From positions 1 to 64,000 of the forward strand of contig NZ_JGYS01000017.1 in assembly GCF_000741175.1 (NCBI RefSeq): a DNA stretch of 64,000 bases. Direction: 5' to 3'. Under the pieces are notes generated by a model. The model made no database searches, was not told where the DNA came from, and saw only the letters and a list, made by a program, of their open reading frames with translations. Origin of the DNA: Bifidobacterium callitrichos DSM 23973. GTDB lineage: Bacteria > Actinomycetota > Actinomycetes > Actinomycetales > Bifidobacteriaceae. The position numbers and the translations under genes are program-made. Numbering within the stretch: position 1 is the first letter of the stretch; the number at the start of each line of letters is the position of its first letter. Of the stretch, positions 25,030-34,489 are shown in pieces.

Positions 25030-27216
25030 TCAGCGCTTCGCGCCTGAGGTGGTGGTTCCGGTGCCGGACCCGGTGCCGGAACCGGACGACCCGGATCCGT
25101 TCGAGCCGGAGCCGCCTTCCGTGGTGCCGCCATTGCCGGTGCCGCCGGTTCCTGAGCCGTTACCGGTTTCACCGCCGGTCGTGCCGCCGCCGGATCCGTT
25201 CGTTCCAGGCCCGGGGGTGGGCGTGGCGACCGTGGTCAGGGTGATCGTATCGCCCTTCTGCGCGGTGGAGCCGCTGTTCGAGCTCTGCGTGATCACGCGG
25301 TCGGTGGATCCGGTGGATCCGGTCTGGCTCACGGTCAGGCCGAGCGCCTCAAGCTGCGCCTTGGCGCTTTCGTAGGTCTCGCCGATGACGTTCGGCACGG
25401 TCACCGGCATCGAGCCCTTGGATACGATGAGGCTCACGGACGTGCCCTGCGTCACGGACATGCCGGACGACGGGTTGACGGCGATCACATTGCCCGAAGC
25501 CACGGAATCGCTGTACTCCTCGGTGATCGTCACGCCGGTGAAGCCCGCGTTCTTCAGCGCCTCGACCGCGGCGTCCTTCGACTGGCCGACCAGTCCGTCG
25601 GGCACCTTGGCCATGCCGGAGGAGACGTAGAGCATCACGACGGTGCCCTTCGGCTCGGACTTGCCGGCCGCCGGGTTGGTGCGCGTGACCTTGTCGCGTG
25701 CGATCGAGGCGCTGTCCTCGGTCTGCACGCTCGTGCCGACCTTGAATCCGGCCGATTCGAGCGCTGCGCGGGCCTCGGACTGGGTCATGTCGGTCACGTC
25801 GGGGACCTTCGTGTTCTGCGGTCCGGTGGAGAACCAGACGCGCACGGTCGAACCGCGTGCGGCCTTGGCGCCGCCCTGCGGATCCTGCTTGGTGAACGTG
25901 CCTTCGGGCTCGGTCGAATCGTTGTCGTCGACGGCCTTGAACTTGAATCCGGCCGCCTCGATCTTCGCCTCGGCCATGTCCTTGGTCATCGACGAGGTGA
26001 TCGTCGGCACGGTGGCCATCTGCTCGGTGGCCGCCTCGTTGCCCGAGATCAGGAACCATGCGCCGAGGCCGATCAGCATCGCCACGGCCAGGGCGATGAG
26101 CGATCCGATGACGATGCGCTTGCGCTTGCGGGCCTTGAGGGCCGCCGCGCGCTGGGCCGCGCGGGTCTGCGCCATCGTGGAGCTCGCCGCCGGACGCACC
26201 TGCTCGAACTGTCCGGTGACCGGGTTGAACGCCTGCGTGGACGAACCGTTCGCATCCGGGTTGAGCGGCACGGTGGCCGCATCCTGCTCGGCCTGCTTGC
26301 GGGCCTTCATGTTCGCCAGATCGGTGAGCGGGTTGAACGCGGCCGCGACCGGCACGCCGCCGTTCATGAACGTCAGAATGTCGTTCTTGAACTCGGCGGC
26401 CGTCGCGTAGCGGTTCTGACGATCCTTGGCCATCGCCTTGGCGCAGATCGAATCCCACATCTTCGGCAGTCCGGGCACGACCGCGGACGGCGGGGTCGCG
26501 ACCTCGGAGACATGCTGGTAGGCGATCGCCACGGCGGAGTCGCCGGTGAACGGCGGACGTCCGGTGAGCATCTCGTAGAGCACGCAGCCGGCCGAGTACA
26601 GGTCGGAGCGCATGTCGACGGTCTCGCCGCGCGCCTGCTCGGGGGAGAGGTACTGCGCGGTGCCGACGACGCCCTGCGACTGGGTCATCGTCGCGGCCGA
26701 GTCGTCGAGCGCGCGGGCGATGCCGAAGTCCATGACCTTGACCATGCCCTGGTCGGAGATCATGATGTTGCCGGGCTTGATGTCGCGGTGGATGATGCCC
26801 ATCCGATGCGAGTATTCGAGCGCGTTGAGCACGCCGAGCATCACCTGTTCGGCGTCGCGCTGGGAGAGCGGGCCGTTGGCACGGATGATGTCGCGCAGGG
26901 TCTGACCCTTGACGTACTCCATCACGAGGTACGGCAGACGTTCGGGCTGGCCGTTCTCGCCGGTGATGATCTCCTCGCCCGAATCGTAGATGTTGACGAT
27001 GTTCGGGTTGTTCATCTGCGCGACGGAGTGCGCCTCGCGGCGGAATCGCGCGAGGAAGATCTCGTCGTTGGCAAGGTCGGAGCGCATGATCTTGATGGCG
27101 ACGGTGCGTCCGAGACGCGTGTCCATCGCCACATGCACTTCGGCCATACCACCGCGGCCGATGAGCTGGCCGAGCTGGTAACGGCCGTCGGCGAGTGCAG
27201 AGGGCATGCTACTCAT
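25030..27216 (-). CDS. pknB: PASTA-domain serine/threonine protein kinase PknB
   Basis: A 728-residue transmembrane kinase. The N-terminal kinase domain shows GRGGMAEV (Gly loop), VAIKIM (catalytic Lys), HRDIKPGNIM (catalytic loop), DFG in VMDFGIARAL, and a Thr/Ser-rich activation loop. A helix near residue 370-395 is followed by four extracellular PASTA domains of about 65 residues each, which bind muropeptides or lipid II. The protein ends in an unusual Gly/Ser/Thr tail of about 65 residues. The ATG at 27216 has GGAAGGAG upstream and overlaps the pknA stop by eight bases, so the two are coupled. It ends the minus-strand operon that begins with fhaA. Confidence 0.95.
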   Translation of the reverse strand: MSSMPSALADGRYQLGQLIGRGGMAEVHVAMDTRLGRTVAIKIMRSDLANDEIFLARFRREAHSVAQMNNPNIVNIYDSGEEIITGENGQPERLPYLVMEYVKGQTLRDIIRANGPLSQRDAEQVMLGVLNALEYSHRMGIIHRDIKPGNIMISDQGMVKVMDFGIARALDDSAATMTQSQGVVGTAQYLSPEQARGETVDMRSDLYSAGCVLYEMLTGRPPFTGDSAVAIAYQHVSEVATPPSAVVPGLPKMWDSICAKAMAKDRQNRYATAAEFKNDILTFMNGGVPVAAAFNPLTDLANMKARKQAEQDAATVPLNPDANGSSTQAFNPVTGQFEQVRPAASSTMAQTRAAQRAAALKARKRKRIVIGSLIALAVAMLIGLGAWFLISGNEAATEQMATVPTITSSMTKDMAEAKIEAAGFKFKAVDDNDSTEPEGTFTKQDPQGGAKAARGSTVRVWFSTGPQNTKVPDVTDMTQSEARAALESAGFKVGTSVQTEDSASIARDKVTRTNPAAGKSEPKGTVVMLYVSSGMAKVPDGLVGQSKDAAVEALKNAGFTGVTITEEYSDSVASGNVIAVNPSSGMSVTQGTSVSLIVSKGSMPVTVPNVIGETYESAKAQLEALGLTVSQTGSTGSTDRVITQSSNSGSTAQKGDTITLTTVATPTPGPGTNGSGGGTTGGETGNGSGTGGTGNGGTTEGGSGSNGSGSSGSGTGSGTGTTTSGAKR

Positions 27217-28257
27217 TGCTGCTCCTTCCAAACATGCGTCGGCTCGAATCGTTCTGTGTGTGCTGTTCGCCGGTGATCGGCGTTGCGTCCGGCACCGTGC
27301 CGCTGACGCCCGGCGTGGTGACCGTCACGCGTGCGTTGGCCAGCGGGATATGCGGCATGCTGGTGATCCTGCGCGGCAATCGGCCGCCGCTGCGGGCCAT
27401 GATGCGCGTGGAGTCGTTGAGCTCGGTCTGCTGGTCGAGGAGTCGACGTTCGATGCGGGCCAGCGTGCGGGAGACGACGAGCGCGTCCTTGGGGCGGTCA
27501 AGCGGATCCTTGGCGAGCATCGACATGATGAACTCGCGCAGCTGCACGTCGACGCTCGCCGGCAGCGGAGGCACGGGGTCGTTGACGTGCGCGGCGGCGA
27601 TGTCGACCGGGGTGGCGCCGGTGAACGGGCGATGCCCGCACAGGCCCTCGTATGCGACGACGCCGAGCGAGTAGATGTCCGACTGGGGCGTGGCCTGCTG
27701 GCCCTGCGCCTGCTCGGGGGAGATGTACTGGGCGGTGCCGACGACCATGCCGTCCTGCGTGATCTGCTCCTGGTTGGTGGAGTAGGAGACGCCGAAGTCG
27801 GTGATCTTCACCTCGCCGGTGTCGGAGACCATGATGTTGGCGGGTTTGACGTCGCGATGGATCACCCCGTGGGAGTGGGCGACGAACAGGCCGCGCGCGG
27901 TCTGGATGAGGATCGGCAGCAGCGTGAGCGGGTCCATCGCCCCCTGCTCGTGGAACAGGTCGGCGAGCGACTTCGACGGCACGTACTCCATGATGAGGAA
28001 GCCGATGCCGTCGTGTTCGTAGTATTCGAACAGCGCCGCGATGTTCGGATGCGCGAGATTGGCGGAATTGTGCGCCTCCGCGCGCAGTCGGCGCAGCTTG
28101 GCCTCCGCGTTCGAGAGGTCGGAGCGCAGCGCTTGATGGCGACGGGGCGGTTGAGCTGGATGTCCCAGCCCTTCCAGACCTCGCCCATGCCGCCCTTGGC
28201 GATCCGCGAGTCGAGGCGGTAACGGCGATGGATGAGCTGTCCTTCGATCAGTTTCAT
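27209..28257 (-). pseudogene. pknA: PknA-like serine/threonine kinase, disrupted by a one-base frameshift
   Basis: From the ATG at 28257 the frame reads KGGMGEVWKG and RPVAIK, the kinase Gly loop and catalytic Lys (residue 42). It then shifts at 28131/28132: the kinase continues one frame over as ALRSDLSNAEAKLRR, HRDVKPANIM, DFG and PEQAQG, running to a stop at 27209. As given, the first frame ends after 131 codons, so no full kinase is made. Adding one G after the AAG Lys codon would restore a protein of about 349 residues. No slippery heptamer is visible. The start overlaps pbpA by four bases (ATGA). Sequencing error and true mutation cannot be told apart here. Confidence 0.85.
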
Positions 28258-29732
28258 TGCTTGAGCGCCTCCTGGATGACGGTTCTGAAGATGGGTCCGG
28301 CCGACTGATAACCATAGCCGGTGGTGTTGTGCACGACGACGGCGACCGCGATCTGCGGGTCGTCGGCCGGGGCGAAGCCCATCACCCAGCCGTCGTTCGT
28401 GGCGTTGGTGGCACCGATCTGCGCGGTGCCGGTCTTGGCGGCGACCTTCACGCCGCTCACGCCGATTGTCGGAGCGTCCTTGGTGACGACCGACTCCATC
28501 ATCTGCGTGAGCTTGTTGGCGGTGTCGGCGCTGAACGGCTCGCTCATCTCGCTCGCCTTGGTCTCGCTGAACACGGACAGGTCGCTGGCGCGCACGCGGT
28601 CGACGATCGTGGGGCGCATGAGCTTGCCGTCGTTCGCGATCGCGGAGGCGACCAGTGCGTTCTGCATGACCGTTTCGGTGACGTCGCCCTGGCCGATCGA
28701 GGCCAGCGCGAGCTTGTCGGCGGTCATCGTCGTGGTCGGGTAGTGCGAGGCGACGGCCTTCATCGGCGAGCCGGTCACGTCGGTGCCGTCGATGAGGATC
28801 GAGCTGCCGAAGCCGAGCTTCGAGGCCATGTCGGCGATCTTGTCCTGACCCAAGGCCACGCCCAGCTGGGCGAACGCGGTGTTCGACGAGTAGGTGAGCG
28901 CGTCCTCAAGGGTCATCGCTCCGTTCGAGCCGTTGGCGGCCGCGCTCGAGTTGGTCAGCGCGGTCACGGTGCCGGGCAGGATATAGCTCGCGCCGGCGGG
29001 AATCGACGTGGTGGTGTCGTATTTGCCGGTTTCGAGCGCGGTGGCCGCGACGATCGTCTTGAACGTCGATCCCGGCGGGAACAGCTGGCTCGTCGCGTTG
29101 TTGAGCATCGGATTGGCCGGGTCGCTCGTCAGGTTCTTGTAGTTCTCGGTGATCGTCTTGCCGTCGTGCGAGGCGAGCAGGTTCGGATCGTATGACGGCG
29201 TCGACACCATCGCGAGGATGCGTCCGGTCTTCGGCTCCATCGCGATGACGGCGCCGGTCTGGCCCTGCAGCGCGTTGTACGCGGCCTGCTGGAGCTTCGT
29301 GTCGATCGACGTCTCGATGTTGGCGCCCTTGTTCTCGCTGCCGGTCAGCGTCGATTTGACGCGCTGCCAGAACATCGTGTCCGACTGTCCGGAGAGCAGC
29401 AGGTTGCGCGACGCCTCGATGCCGCGGTCCGCGCGCTGGCTGATCGAGAAGAAGCCGGTGATCGGCGCGTACAGGGCGCCGTTCGTGTAGCCGCGCTGGT
29501 ATTTGAACGCGTCGTTCGTGGCGGTCGACTGCGCGAGCACCGTGCCGTCGGCGGCGAGGATCGCGCCGCGCGGCGCGCCGAACTCGTGGTAGAGCGATCG
29601 CGAGTTGCGCGTATCCGCATTGAGCGAGGTGGAGCGGATCGCGGTGATGATCGTCGTGGACAGGCCGAGGATGGTGAACAGGACGACGACCGCGGTGAAC
29701 AGCTGGCGCAGCATCTTGTTCATGAAGTTCAT
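28254..29732 (-). CDS. pbpA: Class B penicillin-binding protein (PbpA, transpeptidase)
   Basis: A 492-residue membrane-anchored transpeptidase that cross-links peptidoglycan with the SEDS polymerase encoded just upstream. A short cytoplasmic start and one helix (about residues 10-30) precede the dimerisation region. The transpeptidase domain holds PPGSTFKTIVA (catalytic Ser-x-x-Lys), YSSNTAFAQ (Ser-x-Asn) and KTGTAQ (Lys-Thr-Gly). The gene overlaps rodA by four bases at its start and pknA by four at its end. Order and content match the mycobacterial pbpA locus. Confidence 0.96.
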   Translation of the reverse strand: MNFMNKMLRQLFTAVVVLFTILGLSTTIITAIRSTSLNADTRNSRSLYHEFGAPRGAILAADGTVLAQSTATNDAFKYQRGYTNGALYAPITGFFSISQRADRGIEASRNLLLSGQSDTMFWQRVKSTLTGSENKGANIETSIDTKLQQAAYNALQGQTGAVIAMEPKTGRILAMVSTPSYDPNLLASHDGKTITENYKNLTSDPANPMLNNATSQLFPPGSTFKTIVAATALETGKYDTTTSIPAGASYILPGTVTALTNSSAAANGSNGAMTLEDALTYSSNTAFAQLGVALGQDKIADMASKLGFGSSILIDGTDVTGSPMKAVASHYPTTTMTADKLALASIGQGDVTETVMQNALVASAIANDGKLMRPTIVDRVRASDLSVFSETKASEMSEPFSADTANKLTQMMESVVTKDAPTIGVSGVKVAAKTGTAQIGATNATNDGWVMGFAPADDPQIAVAVVVHNTTGYGYQSAGPIFRTVIQEALKQ

Positions 29733-31261
29733 CGTGCGCCTCCCGTCAGGATGCGGCCGCCGGGGGTGCCCTGCTGGATCGCCTCGGTCTCCATAGCGTC
29801 GGAGGTGGCGGGCAGCGGCTCGACCCCGACCTCTTCGGCTTCGGCCTCCTCCGCCTTGGCGGCGGCCTTCTCCTGCTTGGCGACCTCAGCTTCGCGTTCC
29901 TTGAGCTCGTGATCGCGCAGCACGGCCAGCGCCTCGTACTGGAACGTGTCGGTGGACACCTCCGGCGCGGGCTTGTTGGCCGCGTTCGAGATGATGATGA
30001 GCAGCGTCGAGAGCAGATAGTTCGCGATCAGCGACGAACCGCCGGCCGCCATATACGGCATCGTGAGGCCCGTCAGCGGGATCACCAGCGTGATGCCGCC
30101 GACCACGGTGAAGATCTGGAACGCCATCGTGAACACGAGCCCGGAGGCGAGCAGCTTGCCGAAACCGTCCTTGACCTTCATCGCGGTGACGAATCCGGAG
30201 GCGATGATGATCATGTACAGCACGAGCACGGCCATGCAGCCGACGAGTCCGAGCTCCTCGCCGATGGACGCGTAGATGAAATCGGAATTGCCGAACGGCG
30301 TGAGGTTCGGCATGCCCTGGCCGAGACCGGTGCCGAGCAGTCCTCCCGCGGCGAGGCCGAACAGGCCGTTGACGATCTGGTAGGAGCCGCCCACGCGGTT
30401 GTAGAGCTGCGGGTCGAACGGGTGCAGCCACACCTCGACGCGTGCGCCGACGTGTCCGAAGATGCTGGCCGCCGCGACCGCGCCGACCGCGAATCCGATG
30501 AAGCCGATCACCAGCCAGCTGAGCCGGCCGGTGGACACGTAGAGCATGCCGACGAACATCGCGAAGAACATGAGCGAGGTGCCGAGGTCGTGCTGAAGCA
30601 CGAGCACGCCCATCGAGGCGAACCACACGATGATGATCGGGCCCAGATCCTTGATGCGCGGCAATTGCAGGCCGAGCACCTTCTTGCCGCCGACGGCCAG
30701 ATGGTCGCGGTGGTCGAACAGGTACGCGGCGAAGAAGAACGCGAGGAACAGCTTGGCGAACTCGCCCGGCTGGATCTGGCCGATGCCGGGAAGCTTGATC
30801 CAGATGCGCGCGCCGTTGATCTCCTGGCCGAGCACCGGCAGCATCGGGGAGAGCAGCAGCACCAGACCGACGACCATGCTCACGTAGGAGAATCGCCGCA
30901 GCAGACGGTAGTCGCGCAGGAACACGACAAGCAGCGAGCACAGGACGATCGCGATGCACACGAACTCCAGCTGGCGCTGCGCGACGGTCGTGCCCTTCTC
31001 ATGATCGATGCGCGCGATCATCACCGCGCCGATGCCGGTGAGCATCACCACGCACGGCTGGAGCACCTGGCTCGCGTACGGCTGGAAGTGGTTGACCAGC
31101 GCCCAGAAGATCAGCGACAGCACGCCGCAGATCGTCAGCAGCGTGACGAACTTGGAGGGGACGGACCCTTCGGTCCGATAGAACATCTGATAGAACGCCA
31201 TACCGCACAGCAGGAATGAGGCGAGCAGCAGTGCGATCTGGCGTAGGCGTAGGGCGATCAT
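29729..31261 (-). CDS. rodA: RodA/FtsW-family SEDS peptidoglycan glycosyltransferase
   Basis: A 510-residue polytopic protein with 10-12 helices. Signature stretches are VLGQEINGARIWIKLPGIG, IQPGEFAKLFLAFFFAAYL, and later TPFGNSDFIYASIGEELGL with the family Glu-Glu region. SEDS proteins polymerise lipid II into glycan strands together with a class B PBP, here the next gene. A hydrophilic C-terminal extension of about 75 residues, rich in Glu and Ala, is longer than usual and could be a cytoplasmic interaction or phosphorylation site. It overlaps both neighbours by four bases. Confidence 0.96.
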   Translation of the reverse strand: MIALRLRQIALLLASFLLCGMAFYQMFYRTEGSVPSKFVTLLTICGVLSLIFWALVNHFQPYASQVLQPCVVMLTGIGAVMIARIDHEKGTTVAQRQLEFVCIAIVLCSLLVVFLRDYRLLRRFSYVSMVVGLVLLLSPMLPVLGQEINGARIWIKLPGIGQIQPGEFAKLFLAFFFAAYLFDHRDHLAVGGKKVLGLQLPRIKDLGPIIIVWFASMGVLVLQHDLGTSLMFFAMFVGMLYVSTGRLSWLVIGFIGFAVGAVAAASIFGHVGARVEVWLHPFDPQLYNRVGGSYQIVNGLFGLAAGGLLGTGLGQGMPNLTPFGNSDFIYASIGEELGLVGCMAVLVLYMIIIASGFVTAMKVKDGFGKLLASGLVFTMAFQIFTVVGGITLVIPLTGLTMPYMAAGGSSLIANYLLSTLLIIISNAANKPAPEVSTDTFQYEALAVLRDHELKEREAEVAKQEKAAAKAEEAEAEEVGVEPLPATSDAMETEAIQQGTPGGRILTGGAR

Positions 31262-33156
31262 TGCTGAGCCCCGCCTTCCTGCGTCTGCGTCTGGGGTTGC
31301 GTCTGGGGTTGCGTCTGTGGCGTGGCAGATGAATCAGTCGACGCGCCGGAATCGCCGGATGCGCCGTCCGCCGACGTGCCGTCCGATGCCGTGCCGTCCG
31401 ATGCCGTGCCGTCCGATGCCGCGGCCGCGGCCTCGTCCCTCTTCGCCTGCGCCTTCTGTAGCGAGGCGAGTTCGTCGCGGATCAGCTCGACGTGCGATTC
31501 GGCCTCCGAGTAGTTGTCGCGCACGATGCCCTGCTCCAGCTCCTTATGCCAGCTCGCCGGCAGCGCGCTCACCTTGATCGCGGTGCGCTTGACCTCGTGC
31601 GAGAGCGTGAGATTCGCGATGCTGGTGGGCACGCCCTGATAGATCGCGACATACCCGTCGGCCGTGCCGACGTAGTACTTCGACTGGCTGTAGCGGTACA
31701 CGCCGAACAATGCTCCGGCGATCGCGGCCAGCACGAGCACGATGATCGCGATGATCGCCATGCGCCTGCGACGCCGACGCGCGCGATTCGTCTTGTGCAG
31801 CTTGACCTGCTCGGCACGGATGGCCTGCGCCACCTCCGGATCGTTCGGATCGGTGCTGATGCGCCCGTTGCTCTTCGTGACCACCGGGATCTCGCCGGTG
31901 TCCGGGTTCTTCGGGCGATCGCCGTTCTCCTCGCGCACCAGCGACGGCTGGACGACGCGCGGGGCCTCGTCCTTGCCCTGACCGGCCTGACCGCTCTGGC
32001 TGCCATGGCCCGCCTGACCCGACTCGTCGCCGGATGCGCCGGAGGTCGCAGCGGAATCCCCGCCGTCATGCGCATCACGCGCATCGTGCGCGTTGCGGGC
32101 GTCGTGCTGCGGCTTCTCGGCCGCGGCCAGAGCGGCCGCACGCTGGGCGGGGGAGTCGTCGTCGCGCAGCGCCGGAGCGGTGGCGATCGGCTCGTTGACG
32201 ATGTCGGCGATCGGCTCGAGGCTCGCGCTCGCCGCGCCGCCCACCAGCGGCGTCTGATGCGGCAGATCGAAGGCGTGCGCGTCCAGCGTCATCGTGGCGT
32301 CGCCGATCACGGCGGTCACGTTGTCGGTGCTGCCGGCGCGCAGGGCCATGCTCACGAGCCGCTGCGCGCAATCGCCCGGATTGGAGACCTCGGTCATCGT
32401 CTCGGCGATCGTGGAATCCTCCAGCACGCCGCACAGGCCGTCGGAGCACAGCATCCAGCGGTCGGCCGCGTGCGCCTTGAACATGGCGATGTCCGGATGC
32501 GGGTCGATGTCGAAATCGCCCAGCACGCGCATCACGACGTTGCGCTGCGGATGGTTCTTGGCCTCCGCCTCGGTGATGCGCCCGGTGTTGATGAGATGCT
32601 GCACGTAGCTGTGATCCTGCGTCGCGCGGCTCAGCACGCCGTCGCGCAGCAGGTAGGCGCGCGAATCGCCGATATGCGCGAGCACCCAGTATCCGGCGAC
32701 GAGCGCCACGGCCGTCACGGTCGTGCCCATGCCGGAGAGCTTGCGTTCGCGACGGGCCTTGCCGACGATCGCGTCGTGCGCGGCCATCACGGAGGTCTCC
32801 ATCATCGAGGCGATCTCGGCGACGTCGTCGGTCACGTCGTCGCGTTCGATGTGCGCGAGCGAGCGGATCGCGATCGTCGAGGCGGTGTCGCCGCCGGCAT
32901 GACCGCCCATGCCGTCGCAGATCGCGATGAGATGGGCGCCGGCGAACGACGAATCCTGATTGTTCGCACGCACCGTGCCTACGTCGGAAACGGTGGTGGA
33001 GCACAGGAACAGCTGCTGTGGATCGGTGGCGGCGGAGGAGTGCTGCGTCAACGGAAGGGTCTCGGCGGCATCCTGCGCATCCTGCGCGATGTGCCGGGGC
33101 AGCGATTGGGTCTGTTCGTTCTGTTCGTTGTGTGACTGGTCGGAGGAGGCGGACAT
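31258..33156 (-). CDS. PP2C-family serine/threonine phosphatase (PstP/Ppp)
   Basis: A 632-residue metal-dependent phosphatase expected to reverse PknA/PknB phosphorylation. The catalytic domain (about residues 55-280) shows VRANNQDSSFAG, AICDGMGGHAGGDTAS, LAHIGDSRAYLL, MLCSDGLCG and TDNVTAVIGD. A long Ala/Asp/Gly-rich linker (about 300-440) leads to one helix (about 470-490) and an extracytoplasmic region. The C-terminus is made of tandem ASDGT units and Thr-Gln-Pro-Gln repeats. The N-terminal 50 residues are an extra Gln-rich segment. It overlaps rodA by four bases and lies seven bases after fhaB. Confidence 0.93.
   Translation of the reverse strand: MSASSDQSHNEQNEQTQSLPRHIAQDAQDAAETLPLTQHSSAATDPQQLFLCSTTVSDVGTVRANNQDSSFAGAHLIAICDGMGGHAGGDTASTIAIRSLAHIERDDVTDDVAEIASMMETSVMAAHDAIVGKARRERKLSGMGTTVTAVALVAGYWVLAHIGDSRAYLLRDGVLSRATQDHSYVQHLINTGRITEAEAKNHPQRNVVMRVLGDFDIDPHPDIAMFKAHAADRWMLCSDGLCGVLEDSTIAETMTEVSNPGDCAQRLVSMALRAGSTDNVTAVIGDATMTLDAHAFDLPHQTPLVGGAASASLEPIADIVNEPIATAPALRDDDSPAQRAAALAAAEKPQHDARNAHDARDAHDGGDSAATSGASGDESGQAGHGSQSGQAGQGKDEAPRVVQPSLVREENGDRPKNPDTGEIPVVTKSNGRISTDPNDPEVAQAIRAEQVKLHKTNRARRRRRRMAIIAIIVLVLAAIAGALFGVYRYSQSKYYVGTADGYVAIYQGVPTSIANLTLSHEVKRTAIKVSALPASWHKELEQGIVRDNYSEAESHVELIRDELASLQKAQAKRDEAAAAASDGTASDGTASDGTSADGASGDSGASTDSSATPQTQPQTQPQTQTQEGGAQQ
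31282..31320. repeat. 12-bp tandem repeat at the 3' end of the phosphatase gene
   Basis: GCGTCTGGGGTT repeats twice at 31288-31311, with partial units on both sides, encoding a TQPQ-type peptide repeat. The unit length is a multiple of three, so copy-number change would keep the frame. Confidence 0.8.
31376..31420. repeat. 15-bp tandem repeat in the phosphatase gene
   Basis: GTGCCGTCCGATGCC occurs three times without interruption and encodes ASDGT units on the minus strand. Copy number can change without a frameshift, so the external tail length may vary between strains. Confidence 0.9.
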
Positions 33157-33163
33157 ACGGCTA

Positions 33164-33748
33164 TCACCTCAACTCGAATGTCGTGGCGCCGATGCGTACG
33201 GGTACGCGGGCGGGAAGTACGGTGGGCACGGCCAGACGCTGGCCGTTGACGACGGTGCCGTTCGTCGAATTCAGATCCTCGATGGCCCACTGGCCGGAAC
33301 GCGGATCGGGGTACAGGCGGGCGTGATGCGACGAGGCGAACTCGTCGTCGAGCACCACGGTGTTCGACGCGGCGCGGCCGATCGTGATCGCGTCGCCGGT
33401 CAGCGGCACGGAGGAGCCGGCCAGCGGTCCGTCGATGATCACCAGCAGCGACGGGGATGACACGCCGCCGGAAGACGTCGAACCCGACATGCCGGACGAG
33501 GCGGAACGGGACGGCGTGGCGCGCATCGCATCGGACGACGGCGCGACGACGGGCGTACCGGAGGCGACGGCCACGGCAGGAGCGTTGGCTCTACGGGAGG
33601 CGTGACGCTCCTTGCGACGGCGCGAGCGCGACGGGCGCGGGCTGAAGGACGAGATGTCCTGATGCAAGGAACGCACGGCGAGCCATACGAATACCCAGAG
33701 CAGGACGAGGAATCCATACTTGAGCAGTGCGAATGTCAGTTCGGTCAT
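33164..33748 (-). CDS. fhaB: FHA-domain protein FhaB (FipA-like)
   Basis: A 194-residue protein with an N-terminal membrane helix (about residues 5-25), a basic Arg/Ser-rich stretch (about 35-55), a variable Ser/Ala linker and a C-terminal forkhead-associated domain (about 108-194). The domain has AITIGRAASNTVVLDD, SSHHARLY and DLNSTNGTVVNG. FHA domains bind phosphothreonine; FhaB homologues link PknA/PknB signalling to cell wall synthesis and division. It lies seven bases before the phosphatase gene and 39 bases after fhaA. Confidence 0.93.
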   Translation of the reverse strand: MTELTFALLKYGFLVLLWVFVWLAVRSLHQDISSFSPRPSRSRRRKERHASRRANAPAVAVASGTPVVAPSSDAMRATPSRSASSGMSGSTSSGGVSSPSLLVIIDGPLAGSSVPLTGDAITIGRAASNTVVLDDEFASSHHARLYPDPRSGQWAIEDLNSTNGTVVNGQRLAVPTVLPARVPVRIGATTFELR

Positions 33749-33787
33749 GCGATTCGACCTTTACCGTAACGGTAACGCCGTGCGGCG

Positions 33788-34489
33788 CTACTCCTGATCC
33801 TGGGAGGACGCCCAATACAGGATGCGGGTGCGGCCGATGGTGATGGTGTTGCCGTCCAGAAGCGTGGCGGCGGGCACCTGATGACCCTCCACGTACGTGC
33901 CGTTCGTGGAGCCCAGATCGCGGGCGATCACGCCGTTGGGGGTGATGTCGATCTCGAGATGCTTGCGGGAGATGCCCGGATCGTCGATGACGATGTCGCA
34001 GCCGGAGCCGCGGCCGATGATCGTCTTCTCCTTGGTGAGCAGGTACTGGCTGCCGTTGATCTCCAGCAGCGGGCTGTCCTGATTCTGATCGTCGGTGGTG
34101 ACCGGAACCGCGTTGCCCTGCACCGAGGCGGAGGTGAGCTTGAAGCTGCCCTTGGTGAGCTCCAGATCCTCCTCGAAGATCACGACCACCGGGCCCACGA
34201 ACGCGTAGTGCTGGCTACGCGCGTAGTTCGTGAGGTTGTCGGCCAGCTCGTCGGCGAGCGTCTCGCTGCCCCACTGTTCAATGCGGTCGAAATCGGGGGT
34301 GCTCAGCTTGAAGCGGTACTCGTTCGGGGCGACCGTGCGGTCGCGGCCCACCGGCATGGCCTCGTTGTCGATCTCGCGCTCCAGGGCGCTGGACAGGTCG
34401 ACTGGCTGCAGATCCTTGGAGCCGAACTTCGAGAACACTCCGTTCACTGCGCCTTCGACGCTTTTCTCAAAACGGTCGAGAACGCTCAT
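33788..34489 (-). CDS. fhaA: FHA-domain protein FhaA (DUF3662 plus FHA)
   Basis: A 233-residue cytoplasmic protein. The N-terminal DUF3662 domain starts MSVLDRFEKSVEGAVNGVF and contains LEREIDNEA. The C-terminal FHA domain (about residues 150-230) shows TIIGRGSGCDIVIDD, SRKHLEI and DLGSTNGTYV. In mycobacteria FhaA binds the MurJ-like MviN pseudokinase domain and regulates peptidoglycan precursor flow. Here the DUF3662-FHA linker is short compared with the mycobacterial protein, which is about twice as long. AAAGGG six bases before the ATG at 34489 selects this start. It is the first gene of the operon that runs to pknB. Confidence 0.93.
   Translation of the reverse strand: MSVLDRFEKSVEGAVNGVFSKFGSKDLQPVDLSSALEREIDNEAMPVGRDRTVAPNEYRFKLSTPDFDRIEQWGSETLADELADNLTNYARSQHYAFVGPVVVIFEEDLELTKGSFKLTSASVQGNAVPVTTDDQNQDSPLLEINGSQYLLTKEKTIIGRGSGCDIVIDDPGISRKHLEIDITPNGVIARDLGSTNGTYVEGHQVPAATLLDGNTITIGRTRILYWASSQDQE

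Noticed and set aside
28120-28140. Programmed -1 frameshifting in pknA
   Set aside because: A -1 shift would restore the frame, but there is no X-XXY-YYZ slippery heptamer or obvious downstream structure at the site. A simple deletion or sequencing error is more likely.
27862-28257. A separate 131-residue protein at the start of pknA
   Set aside because: Its first 42 residues are the kinase N-terminus and the rest is out-of-frame kinase sequence, so it is the product of the frameshift.
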